Positions 17,594 to 26,084 of a stretch of DNA of 64,000 nt are shown one piece after another (position 1 is the stretch's first letter; the number at the start of each line of letters is the position of its first letter). The notes under the pieces were generated by a model, which did no database searches, was not told the DNA's origin, and was given only the letters and a program-made list of their open reading frames with translations. The DNA comes from Bradyrhizobium yuanmingense (GTDB lineage Bacteria > Pseudomonadota > Alphaproteobacteria > Rhizobiales > Xanthobacteraceae). Location: positions 248,001 to 312,000 of the forward strand of contig NZ_JARFML010000005.1 of the NCBI RefSeq assembly GCF_029167105.1, in the 5' to 3' direction. The translations under genes were made by a program, and so were the position numbers.

Positions 17594-18601
17594 TTACGCC
17601 GTCGCCGGCTTCTCGCTGTCGAGATGCGCCATCTGCTCGGCGGCGTAGCGCGTTCCGGCCGCGATGTTGGGCGGAAATGCCTTGGCCAGCGCCGCAAGAT
17701 GCACCGGCGTCAGCTTCACCTTCGTTGCGCCGAGCGCTTCGGTGAGACGGTTGCGGGTGCGGGCGCCAACCAGCGGCACGATCGCGTTGTCCTGTGCAGC
17801 GACCCACGCGATCGCAACCTGTGCCGGCGTTGCGCCGATCTCGTTCGCGATTGCGCGCAGCTGCTCCACCAGCGTGAGATTGGTGTCGAGGTTCGCACCC
17901 TGGAAACGCGGCGTCATCAGCCGGTAGTCACGGCCGGCCTTGCCTGAGTCCTTCGACCAGTGGCCGCTGATCAGGCCGCGCGCGAGCACGCCGTAAGCGG
18001 TGATGCCAATGCCGAGCTCGCGGCAGGTCTTCAGGATGTCGCGTTCGATGCCGCGCTCGATCAGCGAATATTCGATCTGGAGATCGGCGATCGGATGCAC
18101 CGCATGCGCGCGGCGGATGGTGTCGGAGCCGACCTCGGACAGGCCGATATGCCTGACATAGCCGGCCTTCACGAGCTCGGCGAGACCGCCGATGGTCTCC
18201 TCGATCGGCACGTTGGGATCGAGACGCGCCGGGCGGTAGATGTCGACATAGTCGGTGCCGAGGCGCTGCAGCGAATAGGCGAGGAAGTTATTTGTCGCGG
18301 CGGGCCTCGTGTCGATTCCCGCGAATTCACCGGCGGGGCCGCGCAGCGCGCCGTACTTCACGCTGAGCTGCACCTTTTCGCGCGGCACCTCCTTCAGGGC
18401 GTCCCGCAACAGCATCTCGTTGTGCCCCATGGCGTAGAAATCGCCGGTGTCGAGCAGGGTGATGCCGGCATCGAGCGCCGCACGCACGGTGGCGATGGCC
18501 TCGCCGCGATCGGCGGGGCCGTAGACCTCCGACATGCCCATGCAGCCGAGGCCGAATGCGGAGACGGTCGGGCCGGTTGAACCGAGTTTGCGCTGTTCCA
18601 T
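17594..18601 (-). CDS. Aldo/keto reductase
   Basis: A 335-residue NADPH-dependent oxidoreductase of the aldo-keto reductase (TIM-barrel) superfamily. Visible family features are KLGSTGPTVSAFGLGCMGM, the catalytic-site Asp/Tyr in LLDTGDFYAMGHNE, the Lys in LSVKYGA and the cofactor-binding VGARTRNRL near the C-terminus. The place of the usual catalytic-site His reads YRPARLD, as in one common AKR subfamily. The start MEQRKLGSTG (18601) has GAGG nine bases upstream. It is divergent from a LysR regulator across 113 bp, so that protein is the likely controller. The physiological substrate is unknown. Confidence 0.9.
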   Translation of the reverse strand: MEQRKLGSTGPTVSAFGLGCMGMSEVYGPADRGEAIATVRAALDAGITLLDTGDFYAMGHNEMLLRDALKEVPREKVQLSVKYGALRGPAGEFAGIDTRPAATNNFLAYSLQRLGTDYVDIYRPARLDPNVPIEETIGGLAELVKAGYVRHIGLSEVGSDTIRRAHAVHPIADLQIEYSLIERGIERDILKTCRELGIGITAYGVLARGLISGHWSKDSGKAGRDYRLMTPRFQGANLDTNLTLVEQLRAIANEIGATPAQVAIAWVAAQDNAIVPLVGARTRNRLTEALGATKVKLTPVHLAALAKAFPPNIAAGTRYAAEQMAHLDSEKPATA

Positions 18602-18695
18602 GATGATCATCCTCGAAAAGGCGGCCTGCGCCGCGTCACGAGGCCAGATATGAGTAGGTCCGATTGCGCCGATAAGCTGGACAATCCAGAATGCC

Positions 18696-18715
18696 TTGTT
18701 CACAGTGATGAACAA
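18696..18715. promoter_or_regulatory. LysR-type inverted repeat between the AKR and LysR genes
   Basis: TTGTTCA-cagtga-TGAACAA is a perfect 7-bp inverted repeat with a 6-bp spacer that ends on the first base of the lysR ATG. LysR proteins bind such dyads, and the position would suit autorepression. The binding protein is inferred from location. Confidence 0.5.
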
Positions 18716-19626
18716 TGGCTGAGCCCGATTTGCGCGATCTCGATGTCTTCGTGGCGGTTGCCCGCACCCGCAATTTCCGGCGGGCCGCGGTCGAAATTCG
18801 CGTGTCTGTATCGAGCCTTAGCCAGCGGTTGCGAGACCTGGAGGAACGTCTCGGCGTGCGCCTGATGAACCGCACCACCCGCAGCGTCGCGCTGACCGAG
18901 GCGGGCGAGCTGCTGCTGTCGCGCGTCGCGCCGGCGCTGCGCGATGTCGGCGATGCCCTGGATCAGGTCCGCGGCCTGCGCGGGGTCGCCTCGGGGCGCC
19001 TGCGCATCAACGCGCCGCCGCCGGCGGTCGATCTGGTGCTGGCGCCGATGGCCGGGCCGTTCCTGAGCGCTCATCCGCAGGTCGATCTCGACATCGTCAG
19101 CGAAAGCGGCTTCGTCGACATCGTGAGCGGGGGCTATGACGCCGGCGTGCGCTATGGCGAGCATCTCGCGCAGGACATGGTGGCGATCCCGCTGAGCGGC
19201 CCGCAGCGCTATGTCGCGGTCGCTTCGCCCGGTTACATCGCGCGGCGCGGCAGGCCGCTTCATCCGAAGGACCTGCTCGACCATGATTGCATCCGCGCAC
19301 GCTATTCGAGTGGCGTCATGCACGATCTGGAATTCGAGAGAGCCGGGCAGGTCGTGAAGGTCAATCCGCCGGCGAAGCTGATCTCGACCAATATGAACCT
19401 TGCGATGCGCGCTGCGCTCGACGGCGTCGGCATCTGGGCCACGCTCGACGGCTATGTCGGCGATGCCGTGAAGTCGGGCGCTCTGATCAGCCTGATGGAG
19501 GAATGGTGCGAGCCATTTCCGGGCCCGTTCTTGTACTATCCGAGCCGGCGCCAGACACCGCCGGCGCTGCGCGCGTTCATCGATTTCGTCGCGGATTGGC
19601 GCAAGCGCGAAGGGCGCGGGACGTAA
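18715..19626 (+). CDS. LysR-family transcriptional regulator
   Basis: A 303-residue LysR-type regulator: an N-terminal winged helix-turn-helix (LDVFVAVARTRNFRRAA, then VSSLSQRLRDLEERLGVRLM) and a C-terminal periplasmic-binding-like effector domain. It belongs to the type often found next to oxidoreductase genes and is divergent from the aldo/keto reductase. A 20-bp dyad overlaps its start codon. The inducer is unknown. Confidence 0.93.
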   Translation: MAEPDLRDLDVFVAVARTRNFRRAAVEIRVSVSSLSQRLRDLEERLGVRLMNRTTRSVALTEAGELLLSRVAPALRDVGDALDQVRGLRGVASGRLRINAPPPAVDLVLAPMAGPFLSAHPQVDLDIVSESGFVDIVSGGYDAGVRYGEHLAQDMVAIPLSGPQRYVAVASPGYIARRGRPLHPKDLLDHDCIRARYSSGVMHDLEFERAGQVVKVNPPAKLISTNMNLAMRAALDGVGIWATLDGYVGDAVKSGALISLMEEWCEPFPGPFLYYPSRRQTPPALRAFIDFVADWRKREGRGT

Positions 19627-19629
19627 ACC

Positions 19630-20631
19630 TCACAGCATGCTCGGCAGCACGCGGTCCGGCGGCTTATGGGCATCGAGGAAGGTGCGGATGTTGATGATCA
19701 CCTTCTCGCCCATCTCGACGCGGCCTTCGATTGTGGCCGAGCCCATATGCGGCAGCAGCGTCACCTTGCCGGCTCTGGCGAGCCGCACCAGCTTCGGGTT
19801 GACCGCGGGCTCGTGCTCGTAGACGTCGAGGCCGGCGCCGCCGATCTCGCCGCCTTCGATCAGCTTGATCAGCGTGTCCTCGTCGGTGACCTCGCCGCGC
19901 GCGGTGTTGACGATATAGGCGTCTTTTCGGATCAGCTTCAGTCGCCGCGCCGAGAGCAGGTGATAGGTCGCCGGCGTGTGCGGACAATTCACCGAGATGA
20001 TGTCCATCCGCGCCAGCATCTGGTCGAGGCTTTCCCAATAGGTGGCCCCTAACTCCTCGGCGATCACGGGGGCGACGGGACGGCGGTTGTGATAGTGGAT
20101 CTGCAGGCCGAAGGCGCGGGCGCGGCGCGCCACCGCCTGGCCGATGCGGCCCATGCCGATGATGCCGAGGCGTTTGCCCCCGATGCGGTGACCGAGCATC
20201 CAGGTCGGCGACCAGCCGGGCCAGGGCTTGCCTTCGGTCAGGATCGAGGCGCCTTCGATCATTCGCCGCGGCACCGCCAGGATCAGCGCCATGGTCATGT
20301 CGGCGGTGTCTTCGGTCAGCACCTTCGGCGTGTTGGTGACGGTGATGCCGCGGGCATGGGCGGCTGCGACGTCAATATTGTCGACGCCGTTGCCGAAATT
20401 TGCGATCAGGCGGAGCTTGCAGTCGGGCTGGTTCACCACCTCGGCGCTGATGTGATCGGTCACGGTCGGAACCAGCACGTCGGCGGTGCGAGCGGCTTCC
20501 GCGATCTGCTCGGGCGACATCGGCGTGTCGTCGAGATTGATCCGCGCATCGAACAGCTCGCGCATCCGCGTCTCGATCGAATCCGGCAGCTTGCGCGTCA
20601 CCACGACGAGGGGCTTTTTCTTCACCGACAT
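19630..20631 (-). CDS. D-isomer-specific 2-hydroxyacid dehydrogenase (glyoxylate reductase type)
   Basis: A 333-residue NAD(P)-dependent dehydrogenase interconverting 2-oxoacids and D-2-hydroxyacids. The Rossmann motif is LGIIGMGRIGQAVARRA. The catalytic Arg lies in IVNTARGEVTDE, the Glu in GLDVYEHEP and the His in LLPHMGSATIEGR. Sequence and length favour the glyoxylate/hydroxypyruvate reductase branch, but substrate cannot be read from the motifs alone. It is convergent with the LysR gene, ending 4 bp past its stop, which is very tight. Confidence 0.9.
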   Translation of the reverse strand: MSVKKKPLVVVTRKLPDSIETRMRELFDARINLDDTPMSPEQIAEAARTADVLVPTVTDHISAEVVNQPDCKLRLIANFGNGVDNIDVAAAHARGITVTNTPKVLTEDTADMTMALILAVPRRMIEGASILTEGKPWPGWSPTWMLGHRIGGKRLGIIGMGRIGQAVARRARAFGLQIHYHNRRPVAPVIAEELGATYWESLDQMLARMDIISVNCPHTPATYHLLSARRLKLIRKDAYIVNTARGEVTDEDTLIKLIEGGEIGGAGLDVYEHEPAVNPKLVRLARAGKVTLLPHMGSATIEGRVEMGEKVIINIRTFLDAHKPPDRVLPSML

Positions 20632-20950
20632 GTCCTGCTCTCATGAGACATCGCAGGCCGCCTCTGTCGCCAAAGGCCGGTCGTTGAGGCCTCATTAACC
20701 CGGTTGTTCGACACTGCCCTTGCCGTGTCCGTCCCCGGCGTTTCCTCCAAGCTCACCCGACATTTCCGGCCGGAAAATCGGGGCCAATTGGTTGCTCAAG
20801 TGCCCGTTCTCTCTAGCAGAAGGCCGGGCCAAGACAAGAACCACGGCTCAAGGCTTGGAACCCGCGTGGGGCGGGAGAAGGAGCGGGTGCGGCAGGGTTT
20901 GAAGTTGGGGTGAAGGTCCGGTCTGCCGGGTCCTTGAAGGAGACGGGTTG
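20632..20950. other. 319-bp gene-free stretch before the SH3 gene
   Basis: No convincing gene. It contains the perfect 14-bp palindrome TTTCCGGCCGGAAA (20763-20776). The segment nearest the SH3 gene is G-rich and ends in an AAGGAG ribosome-binding site. It must hold the promoters of the divergent dehydrogenase and SH3 genes, but I could not pick convincing boxes. Confidence 0.5.
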
Positions 20951-21478
20951 ATGGCGTTGGGGCGTTTTTGTTGGGTGATGGCGCTCGTTTGCATGTGGTT
21001 GAGCGCCTCGGTCGACCCCTCGCATTCGAAGGACAATACCCCGCAGGCCAGCAGCGGCTTGCCGGTGCCGCGCTATGTCAGCCTCAAATCGGATCACGTG
21101 AACGTCCGCGCCGGCCCGACCAAGGACAACGACGTCGCCTGGGTCTACACCCGCGCCGGCCTGCCGGTCGAAATTACCGCCGAGTTCGAGAACTGGCGCC
21201 GGGTGCGCGATTCCGAGGGCGCCGAGGGCTGGGTCTATCATTCGCTGCTGTCGGGCCGCCGCACCGCCGTCGTCACCATGAAGCACAAGGACGACCTCGC
21301 CCCGATCTATGACCGGCCCGATCCCGACAGCGCGGTTGCGGCCAAGCTCCAGGCCGGCGTCGTCACCCAGGTCAAGAAATGCGCCGCAGGCTGGTGCCGC
21401 GTCATCGGCAATGGCTTCGACGGCTGGATCCAGCAGGAGCGCCTCTGGGGCGTCTATTCGGACGAGCAGGTCAACTGA
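20951..21478 (+). CDS. Exported SH3-domain protein
   Basis: 175 residues with an N-terminal hydrophobic signal (ALGRFCWVMALVCMWLSASV), then two bacterial SH3-like segments. The first is YVSLKSDHVNVRAGPTKDND with GWVYHSLLSGRR; the second is PIYDRPDPDSAVAAKL with GWIQQERLWGVY. Such proteins usually bind the cell wall or other envelope components. Start: AAGGAG lies 8 bases before the ATG at 20951; the TTG just upstream is less likely. No enzymatic domain is visible. It is a stand-alone gene followed by a dispersed repeat. Confidence 0.85.
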   Translation: MALGRFCWVMALVCMWLSASVDPSHSKDNTPQASSGLPVPRYVSLKSDHVNVRAGPTKDNDVAWVYTRAGLPVEITAEFENWRRVRDSEGAEGWVYHSLLSGRRTAVVTMKHKDDLAPIYDRPDPDSAVAAKLQAGVVTQVKKCAAGWCRVIGNGFDGWIQQERLWGVYSDEQVN

Positions 21479-21505
21479 CGCAATTGGAGGGAGCTGTTGC
21501 TCCAG

Positions 21506-21627
21506 CGTCACGCCCGGGCTTGTCCCGGGCATCCACGACCTTTGCGCCTAGCCAAAAACGTGGATGGCCGGGACACAGGCGAGCACAAGCGACGCCGTCC
21601 TTTGGACGGCTATGCCCGGCCATGACG
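21506..21627. repeat. Dispersed palindromic repeat, family B (CGTCAnGCCCGGGCTTGTCCC type)
   Basis: Begins CGTCACGCCCGGGCTTGTCC and ends CCCGGCCATGACG, with inner arms around GGCATCCACG and CGTGGATGGCCGGGAC. Related copies are at 24300-24425 and 61172-61295. It lies between the convergent SH3 and irr genes. Confidence 0.85.
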
Positions 21628-21651
21628 ATCTCAGATCGATTTCAGTAAATC

Positions 21652-22140
21652 TCAGCGCTTCTTGCGCAGGCGCACGACCATGTCGATGCGGGAGATCTCG
21701 TAGCCCTCGGGCACCTCCGGCATCTTGGACAGCGCCAGATGCGGATCCTCGATGTCGACCAGCTCGTGGCTGTTCTCGAGATAATAGTGGTGGTGGGTGG
21801 TGACGTTGGTGTCGAAATAGGTCTTGGTGCCGTCGACGCTGACCTGGCGCAGCAGGCCGGCATCGGTGAGCTGGTTCAGCGTGTTGTAGACGGTCGCCAG
21901 CGACACCGGGACCTTGGCGAGGGTGGCTTCCTCGTAGAGCATTTCAGCCGTGAGGTGGCGTGCGCCCTTGCCGAACAGCAGCCAGCCCAGCGCCATGCGC
22001 TGGCGCGTCGGCCGCAACCCCGCGGACTGCAGCATTTCGTTGACGTCGTGCCAAGGACACCCGGTCAGCGCCGGCTGGCGGCCGGACAGGAGGGCCGCGG
22101 CATGGTCGTCGTCGTGTTGGGACGCGGTATTCTCGTTCAT
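21652..22140 (-). CDS. irr: Irr, iron response regulator (Fur superfamily, haem-responsive)
   Basis: A 162-residue Fur-family regulator that in rhizobia controls haem synthesis and iron homeostasis. Under iron sufficiency haem binds Irr and triggers its degradation. The haem-regulatory motif GCPWHDV (Cys28-Pro29) and the His cluster THHHYYLEN (116-118) that define Bradyrhizobium Irr are both present. The winged-helix part includes LRPTRQRMALGWLL and VSLATVYNTLNQLTDAG. I start at MNENTASQ (ATG 22140), matching the known Irr N-terminus; an upstream in-frame GTG at 22158 is less likely. It is divergent from fabA. A direct-repeat element that may bind Fur lies in its promoter. Confidence 0.97.
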   Translation of the reverse strand: MNENTASQHDDDHAAALLSGRQPALTGCPWHDVNEMLQSAGLRPTRQRMALGWLLFGKGARHLTAEMLYEEATLAKVPVSLATVYNTLNQLTDAGLLRQVSVDGTKTYFDTNVTTHHHYYLENSHELVDIEDPHLALSKMPEVPEGYEISRIDMVVRLRKKR

Positions 22141-22195
22141 TTCCAAGATTTCGGGCACGCGTGAACAATATCTCTCTGTAACATAAGAAGAGAAA

Positions 22196-22218
22196 GATGC
22201 AGATGCAAGTTTCTCGCA
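22196..22218 (-). promoter_or_regulatory. Hexamer direct repeats upstream of irr (candidate Fur site)
   Basis: On the minus strand the sequence reads TGCGAG, five bases, then TGCATC TGCATC, i.e. three imperfect hexamer direct repeats 56-78 bp upstream of the irr ATG. From memory, the B. japonicum irr promoter is bound by Fur at an unusual direct-repeat site of this form. The repeat itself is directly visible; Fur binding is inferred. Confidence 0.55.
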
Positions 22219-22235
22219 ACTAGAGACGTTCTAAT
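22219..22235. promoter_or_regulatory. ICE-like dyad between irr and fabA
   Basis: ACTAGAG-acg-TTCTAAT matches 10 of the 14 arm positions of the iron control element dyad TTTAGAA-N3-TTCTAAA bound by Irr. It abuts the hexamer repeats. It could serve irr autoregulation or link fabA to iron, or be a chance match. Confidence 0.3.
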
Positions 22236-22487
22236 CAGGCTTGGAACCGGTTGGGGAGCGCGTCATTTTACCTTCATCTCTGCGCTTTGCCACCCGAAAT
22301 GGCCTGTGTTAGAGAGCGCGCGGTTCCGCTTAGCCGATTTTGGCGCAGCCGGGCATGGAGGCCCGGTCGGCAATCCATGCGAAGCTTGCGCAAGTCGCGG
22401 CCGGCGGTGGCGATTGGCGGTCCGATCGAGACGGGCCCATTTTCGCCAGGAACGCCGCTCAATCGGGATTTGAACAGAGGCTCGTGA

Positions 22488-23009
22488 ATGCTGAACAGGC
22501 GCAACGGTTACGACTATGAAGATCTGCTGGCCTGTGCCCGCGGCGAGATGTTCGGCCCAGGCAACGCCCAGCTGCCGCTGCCGCCGATGCTGATGTTCGA
22601 CCGCATCACCGACATCAACGACAATGGCGGCGAGTTCGGCAAGGGTCTGGTGCGCGCCGAGCTCGACGTGAAGCCCGACCTCTGGTTCTTCGGCTGCCAT
22701 TTCAAGAACGATCCCGTCATGCCCGGCTGCCTCGGACTCGATGCGCTGTGGCAGATGGTCGGCTTCTACCTCGGCTGGAGCGGGGGGGAAGGCCGCGGCC
22801 GGGCGCTTGGCCTGAGCGAGCTGAAGTTCGGCGGCCAGGTGCTGACCGAGGCCCGCAAGGTTGTGTACAACGTCGACATCAAGCGCGTGATGCGTTCGAA
22901 GCTCGTGCTCGGCATCGCCGACGGGTGGCTTTCGGTCGATGACCAGATTATCTATCGCGCCAAGGATCTGAAGGTCGGCCTGTTCAAGCAGGGCACGAGC
23001 CTGGGCTGA
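22488..23009 (+). CDS. fabA: FabA, 3-hydroxydecanoyl-ACP dehydratase/isomerase
   Basis: A 173-residue hot-dog-fold enzyme that dehydrates 3-hydroxydecanoyl-ACP and isomerises trans-2 to cis-3-decenoyl-ACP, the branch point for unsaturated fatty acids. The catalytic His71 sits in [20 protein letters not shown], with the catalytic Asp85 in the same motif (E. coli His70/Asp84). AGAGG lies 7 bases before the ATG. fabB starts 39 bp after its stop, so fabA-fabB form an operon. It is divergent from irr across 347 bp. Confidence 0.97.
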   Translation: MLNRRNGYDYEDLLACARGEMFGPGNAQLPLPPMLMFDRITDINDNGGEFGKGLVRAELDVKPDLWFFGCHFKNDPVMPGCLGLDALWQMVGFYLGWSGGEGRGRALGLSELKFGGQVLTEARKVVYNVDIKRVMRSKLVLGIADGWLSVDDQIIYRAKDLKVGLFKQGTSLG

Positions 23010-23048
23010 GCGCATCACCACGAAGACAACGATTGAGGCGAGGCTGTC

Positions 23049-24272
23049 ATGAGGCGGGTTGTGGTCACCGGGATGGGCATCGTCTCGTCGATCGGAAACA
23101 ACACCCAGGAAGTGCTTGCGAGCCTTCACGAGGCGAAGTCGGGCATTTCGCGGGCTGAGAAATATGCCGAGCTCGGCTTCCGTTCGCAGGTGCAAGGCGA
23201 GCCGTCGCTCGATCCGTCGACGGTGGTCGACCGCCGCGCGATGCGCTTCCTCGGCCAGGGCGCGGCGTGGAATCACATCGCCATGGAGCAGGCGATCCAG
23301 GATTCCGGCCTGTCGCCCGACGAAGTCTCCAACATCCGCACCGGCATCATCATGGGCTCCGGCGGCCCCTCTGCGCGCACCATCGTCGAAGCCGCCGACA
23401 TTACCCGCTCCAAGGGACCGAAGCGCGTCGGCCCGTTTGCGGTGCCGAAGGCGATGTCGTCCACGGCATCCGCGACGCTCGCGACCTGGTTCAAGATCAA
23501 GGGCGTGAACTATTCGATCTCCTCGGCCTGCGCGACCTCGAACCATTGCGTCGGCAATGCTTATGAGACCATCCAGATCGGCAAGCAGGACGTCATCTTC
23601 GCCGGCGGCTGCGAGGAGCTGGACTGGTCGCTGTCGGTGCTGTTCGACGCCATGGGCGCGATGTCCTCGAAGTACAACGACACGCCGGCCACAGCCTCGC
23701 GTCCCTACGATCTCAATCGCGACGGCTTCGTCATCGCCGGCGGCGCCGGCGTGCTGGTGCTGGAAGAGCTCGAGCATGCCAAGGCGCGCGGCGCGCGCAT
23801 CTATGGCGAGGTGGTCGGCTATGGCGCGACCTCGGACGGCCACGACATGGTGGCGCCGTCGGGCGAAGGCGCCGAGCGCTGCATGCGCATGGCGATGTCG
23901 ACGGTGAAGACCAAGGTCGACTACATCAACCCACACGCGACCTCGACGCCGGCCGGCGACCCGCCGGAGATCGAGGCGATCCGCAAAGTATTCGGCGTCG
24001 GCGAGAAGTGCCCGCCGATCTCGGCGACCAAGGCGCTGACCGGCCATTCGCTCGGCGCCACCGGCGTGCAGGAAGCGATCTATTCGCTGCTGATGATGAA
24101 CAACGGCTTCGTCTGCGAGAGCGCGCACATCCAGGAGCTCGACCCGGTGTTCGCCGACATGCCGATCGTGCGCAAGCGCATCGACAATGCCAAGATCGGC
24201 ACCGTGCTGTCGAACTCCTTCGGTTTCGGCGGCACCAATGCCACGCTGGTGTTCAGCCGGCTGGATGCGTGA
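23049..24272 (+). CDS. fabB: FabB, beta-ketoacyl-ACP synthase I
   Basis: A 407-residue condensing enzyme that elongates the cis-3-decenoyl-ACP made by FabA. The Cys-His-His active site is visible: Cys161 in [12 protein letters not shown], one His in [11 protein letters not shown] and one in [11 protein letters not shown]. The C-terminal [13 protein letters not shown] is typical. It directly follows fabA. The next gene, fabI, is separated by a 175-bp gap that contains a dispersed palindrome, so fabI may have its own promoter. Confidence 0.97.
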   Translation: MRRVVVTGMGIVSSIGNNTQEVLASLHEAKSGISRAEKYAELGFRSQVQGEPSLDPSTVVDRRAMRFLGQGAAWNHIAMEQAIQDSGLSPDEVSNIRTGIIMGSGGPSARTIVEAADITRSKGPKRVGPFAVPKAMSSTASATLATWFKIKGVNYSISSACATSNHCVGNAYETIQIGKQDVIFAGGCEELDWSLSVLFDAMGAMSSKYNDTPATASRPYDLNRDGFVIAGGAGVLVLEELEHAKARGARIYGEVVGYGATSDGHDMVAPSGEGAERCMRMAMSTVKTKVDYINPHATSTPAGDPPEIEAIRKVFGVGEKCPPISATKALTGHSLGATGVQEAIYSLLMMNNGFVCESAHIQELDPVFADMPIVRKRIDNAKIGTVLSNSFGFGGTNATLVFSRLDA

Positions 24273-24299
24273 GGCGTCGTCGACGCCTTCGTGATTTCT

Positions 24300-24425
24300 C
24301 GTCATGGCCGGGCTTGTCCCGCCTGCGCGGCCGAAGCCGCTTCGGCGAGGCGAAGGCCCGGCCATCCACGTCTTAGGTTCTGGCTGCAAAGGGCGTGGAT
24401 GCCCGGGACGAGCCCGGGCATGACG
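24300..24425. repeat. Dispersed palindromic repeat, family B
   Basis: Starts CGTCATGGCCGGGCTTGTCC and ends CCCGGGCATGACG. Inner arms are GGCCATCCACGTCTTAGG and GGGCGTGGATGCCCGGGAC. It is related to the copies at 21506-21627 and 61172-61295. It lies between fabB and fabI on the same strand and so is expected to be transcribed or to separate the two mRNAs. Confidence 0.88.
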
Positions 24426-24447
24426 AAGAGCGGAGAGTAATTTCGCA

Positions 24448-25245
24448 ATGGACGGTTTGATGAAGGGCAAGCGCGGTCTGATCATGGGCATCGCCAATGA
24501 TCATTCCATCGCGTGGGGCATGGCGCGGACGCTGCATGCCCACGGCGCCGAGCTTGCCTTCACCTTCCAGGGCGAGGCGCTCGGCAAGCGCGTCAAGCCG
24601 CTGGCGGAGCAGCTCGGCGTCGATCTGGTGCTGCCTTGCGATGTCGAGGACATCGCCAGCGTCGATGCCACCTTCGCGGTGCTCCGCGAAAAGTGGGGCG
24701 GGCTCGACTTCGTGATCCATGCGATCGGCTTTGCCGACAAGAACGAGCTGAAGGGCCGCTACGCCGACACCAGCCGCGAGAATTTTTCGCGCACCATGGT
24801 GATCTCCTGCTTCTCGTTCACGGAGGTCGCAAAGCGCGCCGCCGAGTTGATGACGGAAGGCGGCAGCATGATCACGCTGACCTTCGGCGCCTCGGAGCGC
24901 GCGATGCCGAACTACAACGTGATGGGCGTGGCCAAGGCGGCGCTGGAGGCTTCCGTGCGCTATCTCGCCGCCGATTTCGGACCGCGCGGCATCCGCGTCA
25001 ATGCGATCTCCGCCGGCCCCATCCGCACCCTCGCCGGCTCCGGCATCGGCGAGGCCCGCGCCATGTTCGGCTTCATGCAGAAGCACGCGCCGCTCCGCCG
25101 CGGCGTCACGCTCGACGAGCTCGGCGGCTCGGCGCTGTATCTGCTGTCGGATCTGTCCGGCGGCGTGACCGGCGAGATCCATTATGTGGATTCGGGCTAC
25201 AACGTCATCCTCATGCCGCGGCCGGATGATCTGAAGTCGGAATAG
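24448..25245 (+). CDS. fabI: FabI-type enoyl-ACP reductase (NADH)
   Basis: A 265-residue SDR-fold enoyl-ACP reductase catalysing the last step of each elongation cycle. The divergent glycine motif IMGIANDHSIAWGMA is the FabI cofactor loop. The catalytic Tyr-x6-Lys is YNVMGVAKAALE. The first active-site Tyr of E. coli FabI falls in a stretch reading LTFGASERAMPNY here, where Phe stands in its place. It is the target family of triclosan. It follows fabA-fabB and ends against a palindromic repeat. Confidence 0.95.
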   Translation: MDGLMKGKRGLIMGIANDHSIAWGMARTLHAHGAELAFTFQGEALGKRVKPLAEQLGVDLVLPCDVEDIASVDATFAVLREKWGGLDFVIHAIGFADKNELKGRYADTSRENFSRTMVISCFSFTEVAKRAAELMTEGGSMITLTFGASERAMPNYNVMGVAKAALEASVRYLAADFGPRGIRVNAISAGPIRTLAGSGIGEARAMFGFMQKHAPLRRGVTLDELGGSALYLLSDLSGGVTGEIHYVDSGYNVILMPRPDDLKSE

Positions 25246-25263
25246 GATGCTTTCGTAGCTCGT

Positions 25264-25359
25264 GTAGGGTGGGCAAAGGCGCGCCCTTCGCGCCGTGCCC
25301 ACGAGCTCTCAAGGATCGCCACGCAAGGTGGTGGGCACGCTTCGCTTTGCCCACCCTAC
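25264..25359. repeat. Palindromic intergenic repeat, family A
   Basis: Starts GTAGGGTGGGCAAAGGCGCG and ends CTTTGCCCACCCTAC; it is the second copy of the element at 3030-3112. It fills the gap between the convergent fabI and GST genes, where it could form a bidirectional RNA 3' end. Confidence 0.85.
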
Positions 25360-25374
25360 AAATCCTGAGCTTGT

Positions 25375-25971
25375 CTATCCCGCCGCGATCTTTTCCGCGC
25401 GCTGGAACGCCGGCCGCGCCGTGCAGCGCGCGAGATAGGCGTCGAACGCGGGGCGGGACGGCACCATCTTGAACAGGCGTACCGCGAAATTCAGGCCGGC
25501 GCCGATCACGACGTCGGCGGCGGAAAATTCCTCGCCGAGAATCCATGGACCCTTCTCGAGCGCGGCTTCCAGCACGTCGAACACCTGCGTGGCGCTGCCC
25601 CAGGCCGCCGTCGAGGTCGGGATCTCGATCTTGGTGAAGATCTGGATGATGGCCGGCTCGATACAGCCTGGCGAGAAGAACAGCCATTGCAGATAGCGCG
25701 CGCGGCGCGGGTCGGTCACGGCGGGCGCGAGCTTGGTCTCGGGATAACGATCGGCGATGTAAGCGCAGATCGCGGCGGCTTCGCCGAGCGCCGCGTCGCC
25801 GTCGATCAGCGCCGGCACCTTGCCCATCGGGTTGATCCTCAGATAGTCCGGCGTCTTCTGCGCGCCGGTCGAGATGTCGGTCAGCACGCGCTCATAGGGC
25901 AGGCCGCTCTCCTCCATCAGCCAGAGCGTCGTGAACGAGCGCGAACGGGGCGACCAATAGAGCTTGATCAT
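25375..25971 (-). CDS. Glutathione S-transferase family protein
   Basis: A 198-residue two-domain GST. The N-terminal thioredoxin-like domain carries LYWSPRSRSFTTLWLMEE, NPMGKVPALIDGD (cis-Pro) and LGEAAAICAYIADRYPE. The C-terminal helical domain includes PWILGEEFSAADVVIG, the N-capping motif of the hydrophobic core. The likely role is detoxification or dehalogenation-type conjugation; the substrate is not readable. It is convergent with fabI. Confidence 0.93.
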   Translation of the reverse strand: MIKLYWSPRSRSFTTLWLMEESGLPYERVLTDISTGAQKTPDYLRINPMGKVPALIDGDAALGEAAAICAYIADRYPETKLAPAVTDPRRARYLQWLFFSPGCIEPAIIQIFTKIEIPTSTAAWGSATQVFDVLEAALEKGPWILGEEFSAADVVIGAGLNFAVRLFKMVPSRPAFDAYLARCTARPAFQRAEKIAAG

Positions 25972-26084
25972 GGCGCGGACCTTTCATCGGCAGGAGCGAA
26001 CAGGGCGGATTCATGCCGCGTTTGCTGCGCATCCGCAACGCACTACGCCTAGAGGGAAGGAACCTTCCGCGAGCGATATCTTGG

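Noticed and set aside
22263-24497. 744-codon minus-strand frame across fabA and fabB
   Set aside because: Composition is typical of antisense frames (Arg, His, Gly rich), and the plus strand encodes unmistakable FabA and FabB.
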